Positions 39,651 through 47,808 of a stretch of DNA of 64,000 nucleotides are shown here, piece by piece (positions within the stretch are counted from its first letter, which is position 1; each line of letters opens with the position of its first letter). The notes beneath the pieces were generated by a model. The model made no database searches and was not told where the DNA came from. It saw only the letters and a program-made list of their open reading frames with translations. Source of the DNA: Pusillimonas sp. DMV24BSW_D. Lineage in GTDB: Bacteria > Pseudomonadota > Gammaproteobacteria > Burkholderiales > Burkholderiaceae_B. A program made the position numbers and the translations under genes. Location of the stretch: assembly GCF_011388195.1 (NCBI RefSeq), contig NZ_CP049990.1:992001-1056000 (forward strand), in the 5' to 3' direction.

Positions 39651-40376
39651 TTATCTGGCGATTGCGATTTCCTGATCGGCCTCATGCATGGCAAGGACGC
39701 TTTCCATCACGCTTTGCTCAGTACCGCGAATGTGCTTTTTTAACAGCGAGACGGCAGCGCGTTTGTCGCGTTTCAGAACCGCTTTCATGATGAGTTGATG
39801 TTCCTGATTCTTTTTGCGGTGTGCTTTGCGAAAACGTGCGGAATAGCGCCGATATCTTTCTGCATTGTCGAAAAGTTGTTCGATAAGATTCAGTAGCAAA
39901 GGCGAGGAGCAGCCGGAATAAATGGCCAAGTGGAATGCGCGGTGGCGCTCCGACCACGATTCATCCAGCGCAATAGGCCCTTCGCTGAGCCTTTGTTCCG
40001 CCAGCCGAAGGCTGTGTGATGCAGCCACGATGCGCTCCTCCCATTCATCATCGCCGCTTTCCATGGCGTCTTTCAACGCTTCTGTTTCAATCAGTAGACG
40101 CACACGAGTAAGGTCTTTCAGACCGTCAATTGACAGCGGAGCAACGCGAAAACCGCGATTTTCTATAGAACGAACCAGGCCTTGTTCGGCCAGTCGTGCC
40201 AGTGCTTCGCGTACTGGGCTACTACTGAATCCATAGCGTGAGCTGAGCTCGTCGACGCGCAGGCGCTCTTCCGGCGGGAATTCGCATTGAACAATGGCCT
40301 TGCGCAACGTGCGGTAAGCCTGTTCGGTAAGCGGATAGTTTGCAATGTTGTCTGAAGCCATGGCTGATCTCGACAT
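39651..40376 (-). CDS. GntR-family transcriptional regulator, FCD type
   Basis: 241 residues. N-terminal winged helix ('AYRTLRKAIVQCEFPPEERL', 'LSSRYGFSSSPVREALARLA', 'GLVRSIENRGFRVAPL') and an all-helical FCD effector domain with the metal-ligand region 'ERHRAFHLAIYSGC' and 'EHQLIMKAVLKRDKRAA'. FCD regulators usually repress catabolic genes and respond to small organic acids. It lies between the Rieske gene and the divergent dehydrogenase-transporter operon. A shared palindrome in nearby control regions is its likely operator (inference). Confidence 0.92.
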   Translation of the reverse strand: MSRSAMASDNIANYPLTEQAYRTLRKAIVQCEFPPEERLRVDELSSRYGFSSSPVREALARLAEQGLVRSIENRGFRVAPLSIDGLKDLTRVRLLIETEALKDAMESGDDEWEERIVAASHSLRLAEQRLSEGPIALDESWSERHRAFHLAIYSGCSSPLLLNLIEQLFDNAERYRRYSARFRKAHRKKNQEHQLIMKAVLKRDKRAAVSLLKKHIRGTEQSVMESVLAMHEADQEIAIAR

Positions 40377-40487
40377 ATTGTTTTGGCGTTGTTGACGAAT
40401 CCGAATTGTAGATCATGCGCTCTCGTTTGGTGGTGGGGCGGCGGGTATACCCTTGTTAGTAAAAACCCTTGTGCTCAAAAGTATGTT

Positions 40488-40497
40488 TTATGCATAG
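40488..40497. promoter_or_regulatory. Candidate GntR operator, site B
   Basis: TTATGCATAG, within TTTTATGCATAGAA, in the gap between gntR and the dehydrogenase gene, about 112 bp before the latter. It is the reverse complement of site A over 14 bases. Confidence 0.5.
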
Positions 40498-40609
40498 AAA
40501 TTGTGTTTAAATAGTTTTTGTCATGAAAAGATAACTTTAAGCTAACTCTTGTAAATCGCTTAGCAAACATATCGCCTGAGAAAAAAAGGCGCAGCAACAA
40601 GGAGACAAA

Positions 40610-41728
40610 ATGTCCATTCCAAAGACAATGAAAGCAGCCCGCATGCACGACGTGGGTTCCCCCATGAAAATTGAGGAAGTGCCGGTGCCCGAAGTGCGTT
40701 CCAACGACGTACTGGTTAAGGTTCATTCGTGTGGCATCGTGCCTAATTTGGGCAACGTGCTGAAAAACTGGACAACCTGGTTCCCGGAGCGCCCATTGCC
40801 ACCTCTGCCGGCTATTTTCGGCTTGGATCCTGCCGGTGAAATTGTGGCGGTTGGCTCTCAGGTTCACTACTGGCAGCCTGGTGATCGCGTTTACGTGAAT
40901 CCCGGTCGTCACTGTGGCGGGTGCCGTGCGTGTCGCGATGGTCGTCATGAGCACTGCGAGTACTACACCTTCAACGGTTACTTTGGTTTCAGCGAAAAGT
41001 CTTTGAAGATTTTCGATGACTATCCTTATGGCGGTTTGTGTCAGTACATGACCGCACCTCAGTATTCGCTTGTATCCCTTCCCGATAGCGTTTCGTACGA
41101 TCAAGCTGCGCGTTTGGGCTATTTGGGTACGGCGTACGCCGGTTTGCGTAAAGCGCAAATTCGCCCCGGCCAAACCGTCATGGTGAGCGGTGCAAGCGGC
41201 ACGCTGGGTCTGGGGGCTATTCTGCTGGCCTTGGGGATGGGGGCGACTCGTATCCTGGGTGTGGCGCGTAATAAAGAGCTGTTGGCCCGCGTTAAAGCGC
41301 TGGCGCCTGAGCGCATCGAGGTCAAGTCCATAAATGATAATGAATCAGTTGAAGACTGGGTTCAGCGCATGACGGCAAACGAAGGGCTCGACCTGTACGT
41401 CGATTGCATTGGGCCGGGCGGTGGTCATGACATCTTGTTGTCGGCAATGCGTGTGCTCAAGCGTGGCGGCAAAGCCGTTGATATCGGCGCCATTGCAGGT
41501 GATGTGCCGGTTGACTTGCACACCGTCATGGATTTGCAGCAAACGGTCATTGGTTCGTGCTGGTTCACTGCGGCGGAAGGTCAGGATATGGCCGATATGG
41601 CGGGTGCGGGAACATTGAATATGTCTGTATTCGAGCATGTGGCCAGTCCTCTCGAGCAAATCAACGAGGCGATTTCCGGTATTGAAAATCGCAGCGGCGG
41701 CTTTAGTAATTTTGTGATTCACCCTTAA
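40610..41728 (+). CDS. Medium-chain alcohol dehydrogenase-like protein, catalytic zinc site incomplete
   Basis: 372 residues, MDR family. GroES-like N-terminal domain, then a Rossmann fold with 'VMVSGASGTLGLGAILLALG'. The structural-zinc lobe is intact: four Cys in 'HCGGCRACRDGRHEHC'. The catalytic-zinc positions are changed: the usual GHE reads 'GLDPAGE' and the usual third Cys/Asp position in 'RLGYLGTAYAGLRKA' is not a ligand. It may therefore work without catalytic zinc, as quinone-reductase-like members do. GGAG lies before the ATG. First gene of an operon with an ABC transporter; oxidises or reduces an unknown intermediate. Confidence 0.88.
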   Translation: MSIPKTMKAARMHDVGSPMKIEEVPVPEVRSNDVLVKVHSCGIVPNLGNVLKNWTTWFPERPLPPLPAIFGLDPAGEIVAVGSQVHYWQPGDRVYVNPGRHCGGCRACRDGRHEHCEYYTFNGYFGFSEKSLKIFDDYPYGGLCQYMTAPQYSLVSLPDSVSYDQAARLGYLGTAYAGLRKAQIRPGQTVMVSGASGTLGLGAILLALGMGATRILGVARNKELLARVKALAPERIEVKSINDNESVEDWVQRMTANEGLDLYVDCIGPGGGHDILLSAMRVLKRGGKAVDIGAIAGDVPVDLHTVMDLQQTVIGSCWFTAAEGQDMADMAGAGTLNMSVFEHVASPLEQINEAISGIENRSGGFSNFVIHP

Positions 41729-41840
41729 CGGTTGTCGTCGGAAGCGACCGCTTTTATTTCCCCTGCAACCCTTGCTGCCGGATATTCATGGCAGCGGGGA
41801 GCAGATTACGCAGTATTCAAACAACAGGAAGGAGACAGGT

Positions 41841-43061
41841 ATGGGAAATCGATTCAGCCGGCGTGACTTTGTGAAAGTGGCAGGGGTGTCTGCCGCTGCA
41901 ATGGCCACGCCAACCATTTCGTTTGCGCAGGCAGATCGTGACACTTTGCGATTTGGCTGGGCAATTTCAAAAACCGGCCCGTTTACTGCTGGGGCCAGTT
42001 CCACTCAAATCCCCAATTATCATTTATGGGTGGATGACGTCAACAAGGCCGGCGGCCTGATGGTAGACGGTAAAAAGAAGTTGATCGAGGTTTTTGAATA
42101 CGATGACCGCAGTCAGCCCGAAGAGGCTGTTCGCGCTATTGATCGTTTGGTTAACCAGGATAAAGTCGACTTTTTGCTACCGCCTTGGGGAACCGGCATG
42201 AACATGGCTGTTGCGCCTGTGTTTTTCCGTAATAAGTTTCCCATGATTGCGCCCACCTTCATTACTGAGCGCATGCCCGAACTCGTTAAGCGCTGGGATA
42301 ATGTTTTTGCCTTGTTGCAACCCAATGCCCCCTACGGGACGGCGATTGTCGACGTGCTTCAGGAAATGCGCAAGGCAGGCAAAATCAATAATCGCGTAGC
42401 GATTGTGAACGTAACCGACCAAGGTGGTATTGAACTGGTCAAAGCGGCACGTGACGCTTTCGCCAATACCGATTTTGAAATCGTACACGAAGCCGGTTAT
42501 CCCATTGGCACTCAGGATCTCACGCCAATTATCACTGCCGCCCAGCAAAGCAATCCCGACGTATTCCTGGCATTCAGCTATCCGCCCGACTCCATGGGGC
42601 TCACTGAAGCAGCGAGGGTGCGCGGCTTTAATCCGAAGGTGTTCTACATCGGTGTGGGTTCGGCGCTGCCTATTTACCGCAAGCGCTTCGCGGCGGCAAC
42701 GGAAGGTGTCATGGGCCCAGGCGGCTGGAACCCTGAAACCCCGGAACTGCAAGCCTATATCGAGCGCTTCCAGGCTCTGAATGGAGGGCTGCCCGACCAA
42801 TGGGTCAGCTATCTGTGTTATTCGGGTCTGCAGGCTTTGGGCCAGGCTATCGAAACCGTGGGAACGGTTGATCGCCCTGCAATTATCAAAGTGCTTCAGC
42901 AGGAAACCTTCGAGACGATTTCCGGCCCCTTGCGCTTTGAAAACAATATTGCACGCGATGCGTGGTTGGTTGGTCAGTGGCAGGGCGATACGTTCTGGGG
43001 GGTTGCGCCCAAAGATCGGGAAGGTGCCAAGCCTATTATCGATAAGCCAAACTGGAGCTAA
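41841..43061 (+). CDS. ABC transporter substrate-binding protein, branched-chain amino acid type, Tat signal
   Basis: 406 residues from the ATG at 41841 (GGAAGGAG upstream; a longer frame extends upstream). The N-terminus 'SRRDFVKVAGVSAAAMATP' is a twin-arginine signal, so it may be exported folded. The mature protein is a LivJ-type periplasmic-binding fold ('LRFGWAISKTGPFTAGA', 'DDRSQPEEAVRAIDRLV'). Such proteins in catabolic clusters often bind aromatic or other carboxylates, not amino acids. It is 112 bp after the dehydrogenase and 12 bp before livH. Confidence 0.92.
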   Translation: MGNRFSRRDFVKVAGVSAAAMATPTISFAQADRDTLRFGWAISKTGPFTAGASSTQIPNYHLWVDDVNKAGGLMVDGKKKLIEVFEYDDRSQPEEAVRAIDRLVNQDKVDFLLPPWGTGMNMAVAPVFFRNKFPMIAPTFITERMPELVKRWDNVFALLQPNAPYGTAIVDVLQEMRKAGKINNRVAIVNVTDQGGIELVKAARDAFANTDFEIVHEAGYPIGTQDLTPIITAAQQSNPDVFLAFSYPPDSMGLTEAARVRGFNPKVFYIGVGSALPIYRKRFAAATEGVMGPGGWNPETPELQAYIERFQALNGGLPDQWVSYLCYSGLQALGQAIETVGTVDRPAIIKVLQQETFETISGPLRFENNIARDAWLVGQWQGDTFWGVAPKDREGAKPIIDKPNWS

Positions 43062-43073
43062 TCCGGAGTTAGT

Positions 43074-43949
43074 ATGCCCTTAATTGATGCTTTATTATTT
43101 GGGCTAACCTTGGGGGGAGCCTACGCCTTGCTGGCGCTAGGCTTCAACCTGCAATACGGCGTGGCGCGAATTCTGAATCTTGCCTATGGCGAGATGCTGA
43201 TTCTTGCTGCGCTGGTTGCTATGGTTATGTTTACCCAGTTGGGAATCTCACCGCTTATTTCCACTATTTTATTGGGAACGCTGGCCGCGATACTTGGCGC
43301 GTTTCTCTACCGTTACGCGCTGGTACCGCTGGTAAAGCGAAGCCGCAGCCAGGAAGAGCTTGAAGGCGACAGTATTCTTGCAACTTTTGGATTGTTGTTC
43401 TTCCTCCAGGGAGTCATGCTCGCGCTTTTTGGCGGCAACTATCTAAGCTACTCATTCTTGTCGGTTGCCGTCGATGTGCTGGGTACAACCGTATCGGCAA
43501 ATCGCCTTATTGCGCTTTTGGCAGCCATTTTGTTTGCCCTGGGGCTTTATTGGATTCTGTTGCGAACGCGGGTAGGTACGGCTTTACGCGCTGTTGCAGT
43601 GAACCCCGGCGCTGCGCCGCTGGTGGGTGTGAATGTTATTCGGATTGCCATGTTGGGCTTTGCCCTGGGCACCGGGATGGTGGCGGCAGCGGGCGTCTTG
43701 CTAAGCATGTTTTCTACGTTCAGTGCGACGATGGGTGTGGTGTATACCATGAAAGCCCTGATTGTCGTCATTATGGGTGGCGTGGGCAATTTTGTGGGCT
43801 GTGTTATTGCCGCATTAATGTTGGGGCTCATTGAAAGTTTTGTGTCGGCTTATGTTGATTCGGGCTTAACCCTGGCTGCCAACTACGCTATTTTCCTGCT
43901 TGTGCTGATTTTCCGTCCCGCCGGTTTGTTCGGGAGGGCGGTGTCGTGA
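43074..43949 (+). CDS. livH: Branched-chain amino acid-type ABC permease (LivH)
   Basis: 291 residues, about eight membrane helices. 'LTLGGAYALLALGFNLQYGV' at the start and 'TALRAVAVNPGAAPLVGVNV' with 'MKALIVVIMGGVGNFVG' later are LivH hallmarks. The last four bases overlap livM (GTGA). Forms the channel with LivM for the neighbouring binding protein. Confidence 0.93.
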   Translation: MPLIDALLFGLTLGGAYALLALGFNLQYGVARILNLAYGEMLILAALVAMVMFTQLGISPLISTILLGTLAAILGAFLYRYALVPLVKRSRSQEELEGDSILATFGLLFFLQGVMLALFGGNYLSYSFLSVAVDVLGTTVSANRLIALLAAILFALGLYWILLRTRVGTALRAVAVNPGAAPLVGVNVIRIAMLGFALGTGMVAAAGVLLSMFSTFSATMGVVYTMKALIVVIMGGVGNFVGCVIAALMLGLIESFVSAYVDSGLTLAANYAIFLLVLIFRPAGLFGRAVS

Positions 43950-44863
43950 AACAGTTGAATCCATTATCCATTGTCTTGTTTGTTGTTGTCTTTGGTGCGC
44001 TGGCCGTTGTTCCCCAATTTACCAACGACTATATTGTTTCCCTGCTGATTGGTTTGCTAATGTATGCCAACCTGGCCACTGCCTGGGGGGTGTTTTGTGG
44101 CACAACCCGGCGTGTTTCACTCGCGACAGCAGCTTTTGTCGGGGTGGGATGCTATACCGTCGCCTTGTTTTCAGAAACACTACCCTGGCCGCTGGTGCTG
44201 GTGTTGTCGGCTGTATTTGGCGGGATCCTGGCTTTGTTGATTGGTTTATGTACCTTGCGTTTGTCGGGTATGTACTTCGTGATTTTTACTTTCGGTGTGG
44301 CGGAAATGATTCGCCAGTTGGTGAATTGGTATGAGTCCAATATCAGCGGGTCTGTGGGGCGTTATATCTTTCTCGACGTGACGTCGGCTGAAATCTATTG
44401 GCAGCTTCTCATTTTGTTTGCCCTGGTGTGGATCCTCGGTTTCTGGCTTTCGCGTTCGCGGCTCGGTTTCGCCCTGCGTTTAATCGGCGAGGACCAGGTT
44501 GCCGCCGGCAATTGTGGCATAAATACGGTTAAGGTTCGGTTGCTGGTATTTGTGGGTACCTCAATGATTATGTCGGTGGTGGGCGCAATTATTGCGCCGC
44601 GTTGGGCCTATATTGAACCCTCGATCGCCTTCAATGCGCTAGTGTCATTCCAGGTATTGGTCATGGCGTTGTTGGGTGGGATTGCGCTGTATTTTGGGCC
44701 GGTTATCGGCGTCGTGCCACTCATTCTGGCTTTTGAAGTATTGACCAAATATTTTCCGGATCATTTCAGCATGGTGCTGGGGGCGATCTTTCTAATTATT
44801 GTGTACTGGTTGCCAGGCGGTATTCTCGGCTTGTTGCGGCGATGGGGGGCGATTCGTGGCTGA
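43946..44863 (+). CDS. livM: Branched-chain amino acid-type ABC permease (LivM)
   Basis: 305 residues, GTG start at 43946 overlapping livH. About nine membrane helices; 'TAWGVFCGTTRRVSLATAAF' and 'RSRLGFALRLIGEDQVAAGN' are LivM blocks, here a little divergent. Overlaps livG by 8 bp. Confidence 0.92.
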   Translation: MKQLNPLSIVLFVVVFGALAVVPQFTNDYIVSLLIGLLMYANLATAWGVFCGTTRRVSLATAAFVGVGCYTVALFSETLPWPLVLVLSAVFGGILALLIGLCTLRLSGMYFVIFTFGVAEMIRQLVNWYESNISGSVGRYIFLDVTSAEIYWQLLILFALVWILGFWLSRSRLGFALRLIGEDQVAAGNCGINTVKVRLLVFVGTSMIMSVVGAIIAPRWAYIEPSIAFNALVSFQVLVMALLGGIALYFGPVIGVVPLILAFEVLTKYFPDHFSMVLGAIFLIIVYWLPGGILGLLRRWGAIRG

Positions 44864-45590
44864 TGCATTACTCCAGGTAAAAGGCCTTGAGCGTCGGTTC
44901 GGCGGATTAAGAGCCGTTGACGGCTTGTCGCTCGAGGTTCAGGCCGGTGAAATCTTAGGGTTGCTGGGGCCAAACGGTTCCGGCAAAACAACCGCAATTA
45001 ATTTGATCAGCGGCGTGCTTGTACCTAATGCAGGCTCGATCAAAGTTAACGGGCACGAAGTGGCCGGTATGCCGTCGTATCGCATTTCGTCATACGGGAT
45101 CAGTCGTACCTATCAACTGGTGCGGTTGTTTAGTGGCATGACCGTGCGACAAAACGTGGTGGCGGGCATGGCGTTTGTTCACGATCATGAGTTCGGTTCG
45201 CGGGCCGATGAAAAGGCCGACGCCTTATTGGCCAAAGTAGGGCTTGCAGGCCAGGGCGATACCCTGGCTGGTGACCTTACCTATATGAATCAGAAGAAGG
45301 TCGAGCTCGCCCGGGCATTGGCCAGTCGGCCCAAGTTGCTGTTACTCGATGAATGGCTGGCAGGATTAAACCCAACTGAGCTTATTGATGCCATGAAGCT
45401 CGTTGCCTCAATCAGGGAAGAGAATATTTCTATTGTCATGGTAGAGCATGTAATTGAAGCGGTTCGTTCTTTATGTGACCGCTGTGTCGTAATGAGCGCA
45501 GGCATGCCGATTGCTTCGGGTACACCGGCCGAAGTGCTGGCCGATCCGGAAGTGGTCCGGGCTTATCTTGGAGAAGACGAGGATGCTTGA
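44856..45590 (+). CDS. livG: Branched-chain amino acid-type ABC ATPase (LivG)
   Basis: 244 residues from the GTG at 44856 ('ADALLQVKGLERRFGGLRAV' after the start), which overlaps the livM stop by 8 bp; longer in-frame starts lie inside livM. Walker A 'GPNGSGKTTAINL', Walker B 'KLLLLDEWLAGL' and the H-loop 'VMVEHVIEAV' are present. The ABC signature is unusual: 'LTYMNQKKVELARAL' instead of LSGGQ, a change common in some LivG-like ATPases of catabolic clusters. Confidence 0.92.
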   Translation: MADALLQVKGLERRFGGLRAVDGLSLEVQAGEILGLLGPNGSGKTTAINLISGVLVPNAGSIKVNGHEVAGMPSYRISSYGISRTYQLVRLFSGMTVRQNVVAGMAFVHDHEFGSRADEKADALLAKVGLAGQGDTLAGDLTYMNQKKVELARALASRPKLLLLDEWLAGLNPTELIDAMKLVASIREENISIVMVEHVIEAVRSLCDRCVVMSAGMPIASGTPAEVLADPEVVRAYLGEDEDA

Positions 45591-46290
45591 AGTTAAGGCA
45601 TTAAGTGCCTGGTATGGCATGCATAAAGCGTTGGATGATGTTTCCTTGAATGTTCAGCGCGGTGAAGTGGTGACCGTGTTGGGTGCAAATGGTGCGGGGA
45701 AATCTACATTGCTGAAGGCGCTGGCTGGGCTGATTCCTGTGTCGGCAGACGCGCAAATCAATCTGGACGGGCGATCTTTGTGTTCGCTGCGTGACTTCGA
45801 GCGTGTTGAGGCGGGTATCGCGCTTGTGCCCGAGGGGCGGGGTATTTTTGGTGAACTAACGGTGCGTGAAAACCTGTTTATGGGGGCTTACCCAAAGCGG
45901 GCACGCGTTGGTGAAACCGAAAACCTGGAACGCATTTTGTCGTTGTTTCCTCGTTTGAGCGAGCGCCTCTCGCAAACGGCAAGAACAATGAGTGGCGGTG
46001 AGCAGCAAATGGTCGCGATTGGCCGTGCGCTGATGTCGAGTCCCGAAGTTCTATTGTTGGATGAGCCTTCGTTGGGGTTGTCTCCGCTTATGGTTTCCGA
46101 GTTGTTCAAAACACTTGCCCGTGTTTGTGAAACAGGCGTCACCATTCTGATGGTCGAGCAAAATGCAAAGCGAAGCTTGAAATTATCTGATCGAGGCTAC
46201 TTGATTGAGCAGGGCCGGATTGTTGGGACGGGAGCAGCGCAAGAGCTTTTGAACGACGAATCGGTAAAGAAGGCTTATTTGGGGGGATAG
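45583..46290 (+). CDS. livF: Branched-chain amino acid-type ABC ATPase (LivF)
   Basis: 235 residues from the ATG at 45583, 8 bp inside livG. Walker A 'GANGAGKSTLLKALAG', 'LVPEGRGIFGELTVRENLFM', ABC signature 'MSGGEQQMVAIGRAL' and Walker B 'VLLLDEPSLGLSPL' are canonical. Last gene of the operon; a terminator follows. Confidence 0.94.
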   Translation: MLEVKALSAWYGMHKALDDVSLNVQRGEVVTVLGANGAGKSTLLKALAGLIPVSADAQINLDGRSLCSLRDFERVEAGIALVPEGRGIFGELTVRENLFMGAYPKRARVGETENLERILSLFPRLSERLSQTARTMSGGEQQMVAIGRALMSSPEVLLLDEPSLGLSPLMVSELFKTLARVCETGVTILMVEQNAKRSLKLSDRGYLIEQGRIVGTGAAQELLNDESVKKAYLGG

Positions 46291-46317
46291 CACGCTGGTT
46301 GGTTTACCGCCTGGAAG

Positions 46318-46379
46318 CACAGCCCCCTGCCGTGAATTGCCGTGTAGCGGCAAACAACCGACAGGGCGCTGTGATTTTT
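46318..46379 (+). terminator. Terminator of the dehydrogenase-transporter operon
   Basis: A 12-bp stem with one mismatch (46318-46329 with 46362-46373) encloses a smaller hairpin (TTGCC/GGCAA) and is followed by TTTTT. It lies 27 bases after livF and just before the convergent cupin gene. Confidence 0.7.
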
Positions 46380-46390
46380 GCTGTGCGAAC

Positions 46391-46951
46391 TTATTGCCGG
46401 CGTTCGGCGCCGATCAGTACAAACAGCATGGTGGCGGCGTCAGTGCCTTTATTACGCCAGCCGTGACGTGCGCCATTTTGGATGACGACATCGTGTTTTT
46501 TCAGATGTAGTTCCTCACCCGTGCCCAGGTCCAGCCATATTTCACCGTCCAGAACGACGGCGTAGTCGACGGTATCCGTCGTGTGCATGGCCGGATCGTC
46601 CATTTCGAATGTTTGCGCCAGTCCGGGTGTTTTTTGGGCGACTTCGGCACCGAATGCCGCACCGTCGAACGAAGGATCACCCATTAAAGCGTCGGATGGA
46701 AAGGTGACGATCATGAAGCGGGTGCCGCCGACGGGGGGCAGGAAGTTTGTGGTGGGTTGTACCGGATCGGTCGCCAGTTCGGCGTTGCCCACTTTTGGCT
46801 GCGACGGCGTCGCCCATAAAAGCGTGTTGGCAAAGGCTGGGTGGTTGTCGAAAGTACGTACTGTTTGCGTGTCGCTGATTACGCTTGGCTTGCCGTTTTT
46901 GTTGGCAATGACCACGCGGCGGATAGGTTGGGGTGAGGTGGCTTGAACCAT
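46391..46951 (-). CDS. Cupin-domain protein of the catabolic region
   Basis: 186 residues from the ATG at 46951 (AAGGAG upstream; a longer frame begins in the control region). A single cupin barrel is at about 105-180: 'MHTTDTVDYAVVLDGEIWLD' gives first-motif residues and 'DVVIQNGARHGWRNKG' the second. Proteins of this type occur in degradation clusters for aromatic and related compounds, without a defined reaction. It is divergent from the AA_synth-MhpA pair, and two TTATGCAT sites lie between them. Confidence 0.85.
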   Translation of the reverse strand: MVQATSPQPIRRVVIANKNGKPSVISDTQTVRTFDNHPAFANTLLWATPSQPKVGNAELATDPVQPTTNFLPPVGGTRFMIVTFPSDALMGDPSFDGAAFGAEVAQKTPGLAQTFEMDDPAMHTTDTVDYAVVLDGEIWLDLGTGEELHLKKHDVVIQNGARHGWRNKGTDAATMLFVLIGAERRQ

Positions 46952-47079
46952 ATGGGTCTCCTTCTGAATTTTGTGCGTAATTTTAATAATTATGTATATT
47001 ATTTTATGGAAGGGCAATAGGATTAACCCCAGATAATACGTTCTGCACAATGATCAGAGGGCCTTTTTATGGTTAATAC

Positions 47080-47108
47080 TTATGCATAAAATATTTATTT
47101 ATGCATTA
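47080..47108. promoter_or_regulatory. Candidate GntR operator pair, sites C and D
   Basis: TTATGCATAA (47080-47089, perfect palindrome) and TTATGCATTA (47099-47108), 19 bp apart centre to centre, about two helical turns. They lie in the divergent control region of the cupin and AA_synth genes and match sites A and B near gntR. Confidence 0.55.
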
Positions 47109-47173
47109 AAATAAGAAATGCCAACGGTGTTCAACCGGCTTTTTTCGCTCCATTTAATTCGGAACCTATAACC

Positions 47174-47752
47174 ATGTCACTTATCGATATCCGCAAGCAA
47201 AGCTTGAATATTGAAACCATCTATCACGAGGGTGGACCGCGGTCAGCGCATCCAACCCGGGTGGCAACGGCTTGTGCCGTTATCCGTAATCCTTATGCCG
47301 GCACCTATCAGGAAGACTTAATGCCGTTTATGGCGGCGTTGCGCGAGTTGGGCAAAACGCTGTCTGCCGAGCTGGTAAACGCGCTCGGGGCCGACAATAT
47401 CGAAGTGTATGGCAAAGGTGCGATTGTGGGCGTGAATGGCGAGCTTGAGCACGGTGCGGTATGGCATGAGGCCGGCGGTTGGGCTTTGCGTGCCGCGTTG
47501 GGTGAACCCAAAGCGATGGTGCCTTCCGCCAAGGCTGTGGCGGCTGCCGGCTATCGTTTGATCGTACCGTTGCATTATATTCATGCCTCTTATGTGCGCA
47601 GTCACTACACCATTGGTGAGGCGGGCATTCAAGATGCGCCGCGCCCTAATGAAATTCTGTTTGCGTTGCTTGCGGGCACGGGTGGTCGTATTCACGCACG
47701 CTTGGGTGGTCTGGCCAAAGAGGCCGTGAGCGTTCATGATGGGCAACGGTAA
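47174..47752 (+). CDS. AA_synth family protein (PF06684)
   Basis: 192 residues, with 'TRVATACAVIRNPYAGTYQE', 'GKGAIVGVNGELEHGAVWHE' and 'LIVPLHYIHASYVRSHY'. The family is named for a weak link with amino acid synthesis, but members mostly occur in catabolic clusters beside amidohydrolases or oxygenases and their reaction is not known. No signal peptide. Followed after 56 bp by the MhpA-like gene, probably on one transcript. Confidence 0.85.
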   Translation: MSLIDIRKQSLNIETIYHEGGPRSAHPTRVATACAVIRNPYAGTYQEDLMPFMAALRELGKTLSAELVNALGADNIEVYGKGAIVGVNGELEHGAVWHEAGGWALRAALGEPKAMVPSAKAVAAAGYRLIVPLHYIHASYVRSHYTIGEAGIQDAPRPNEILFALLAGTGGRIHARLGGLAKEAVSVHDGQR

Positions 47753-47808
47753 TTTTTGTGCACACAGGTTCGACTGGTCGCGACGCCTGGAGCTGAAAGG
47801 TAAGTAAG

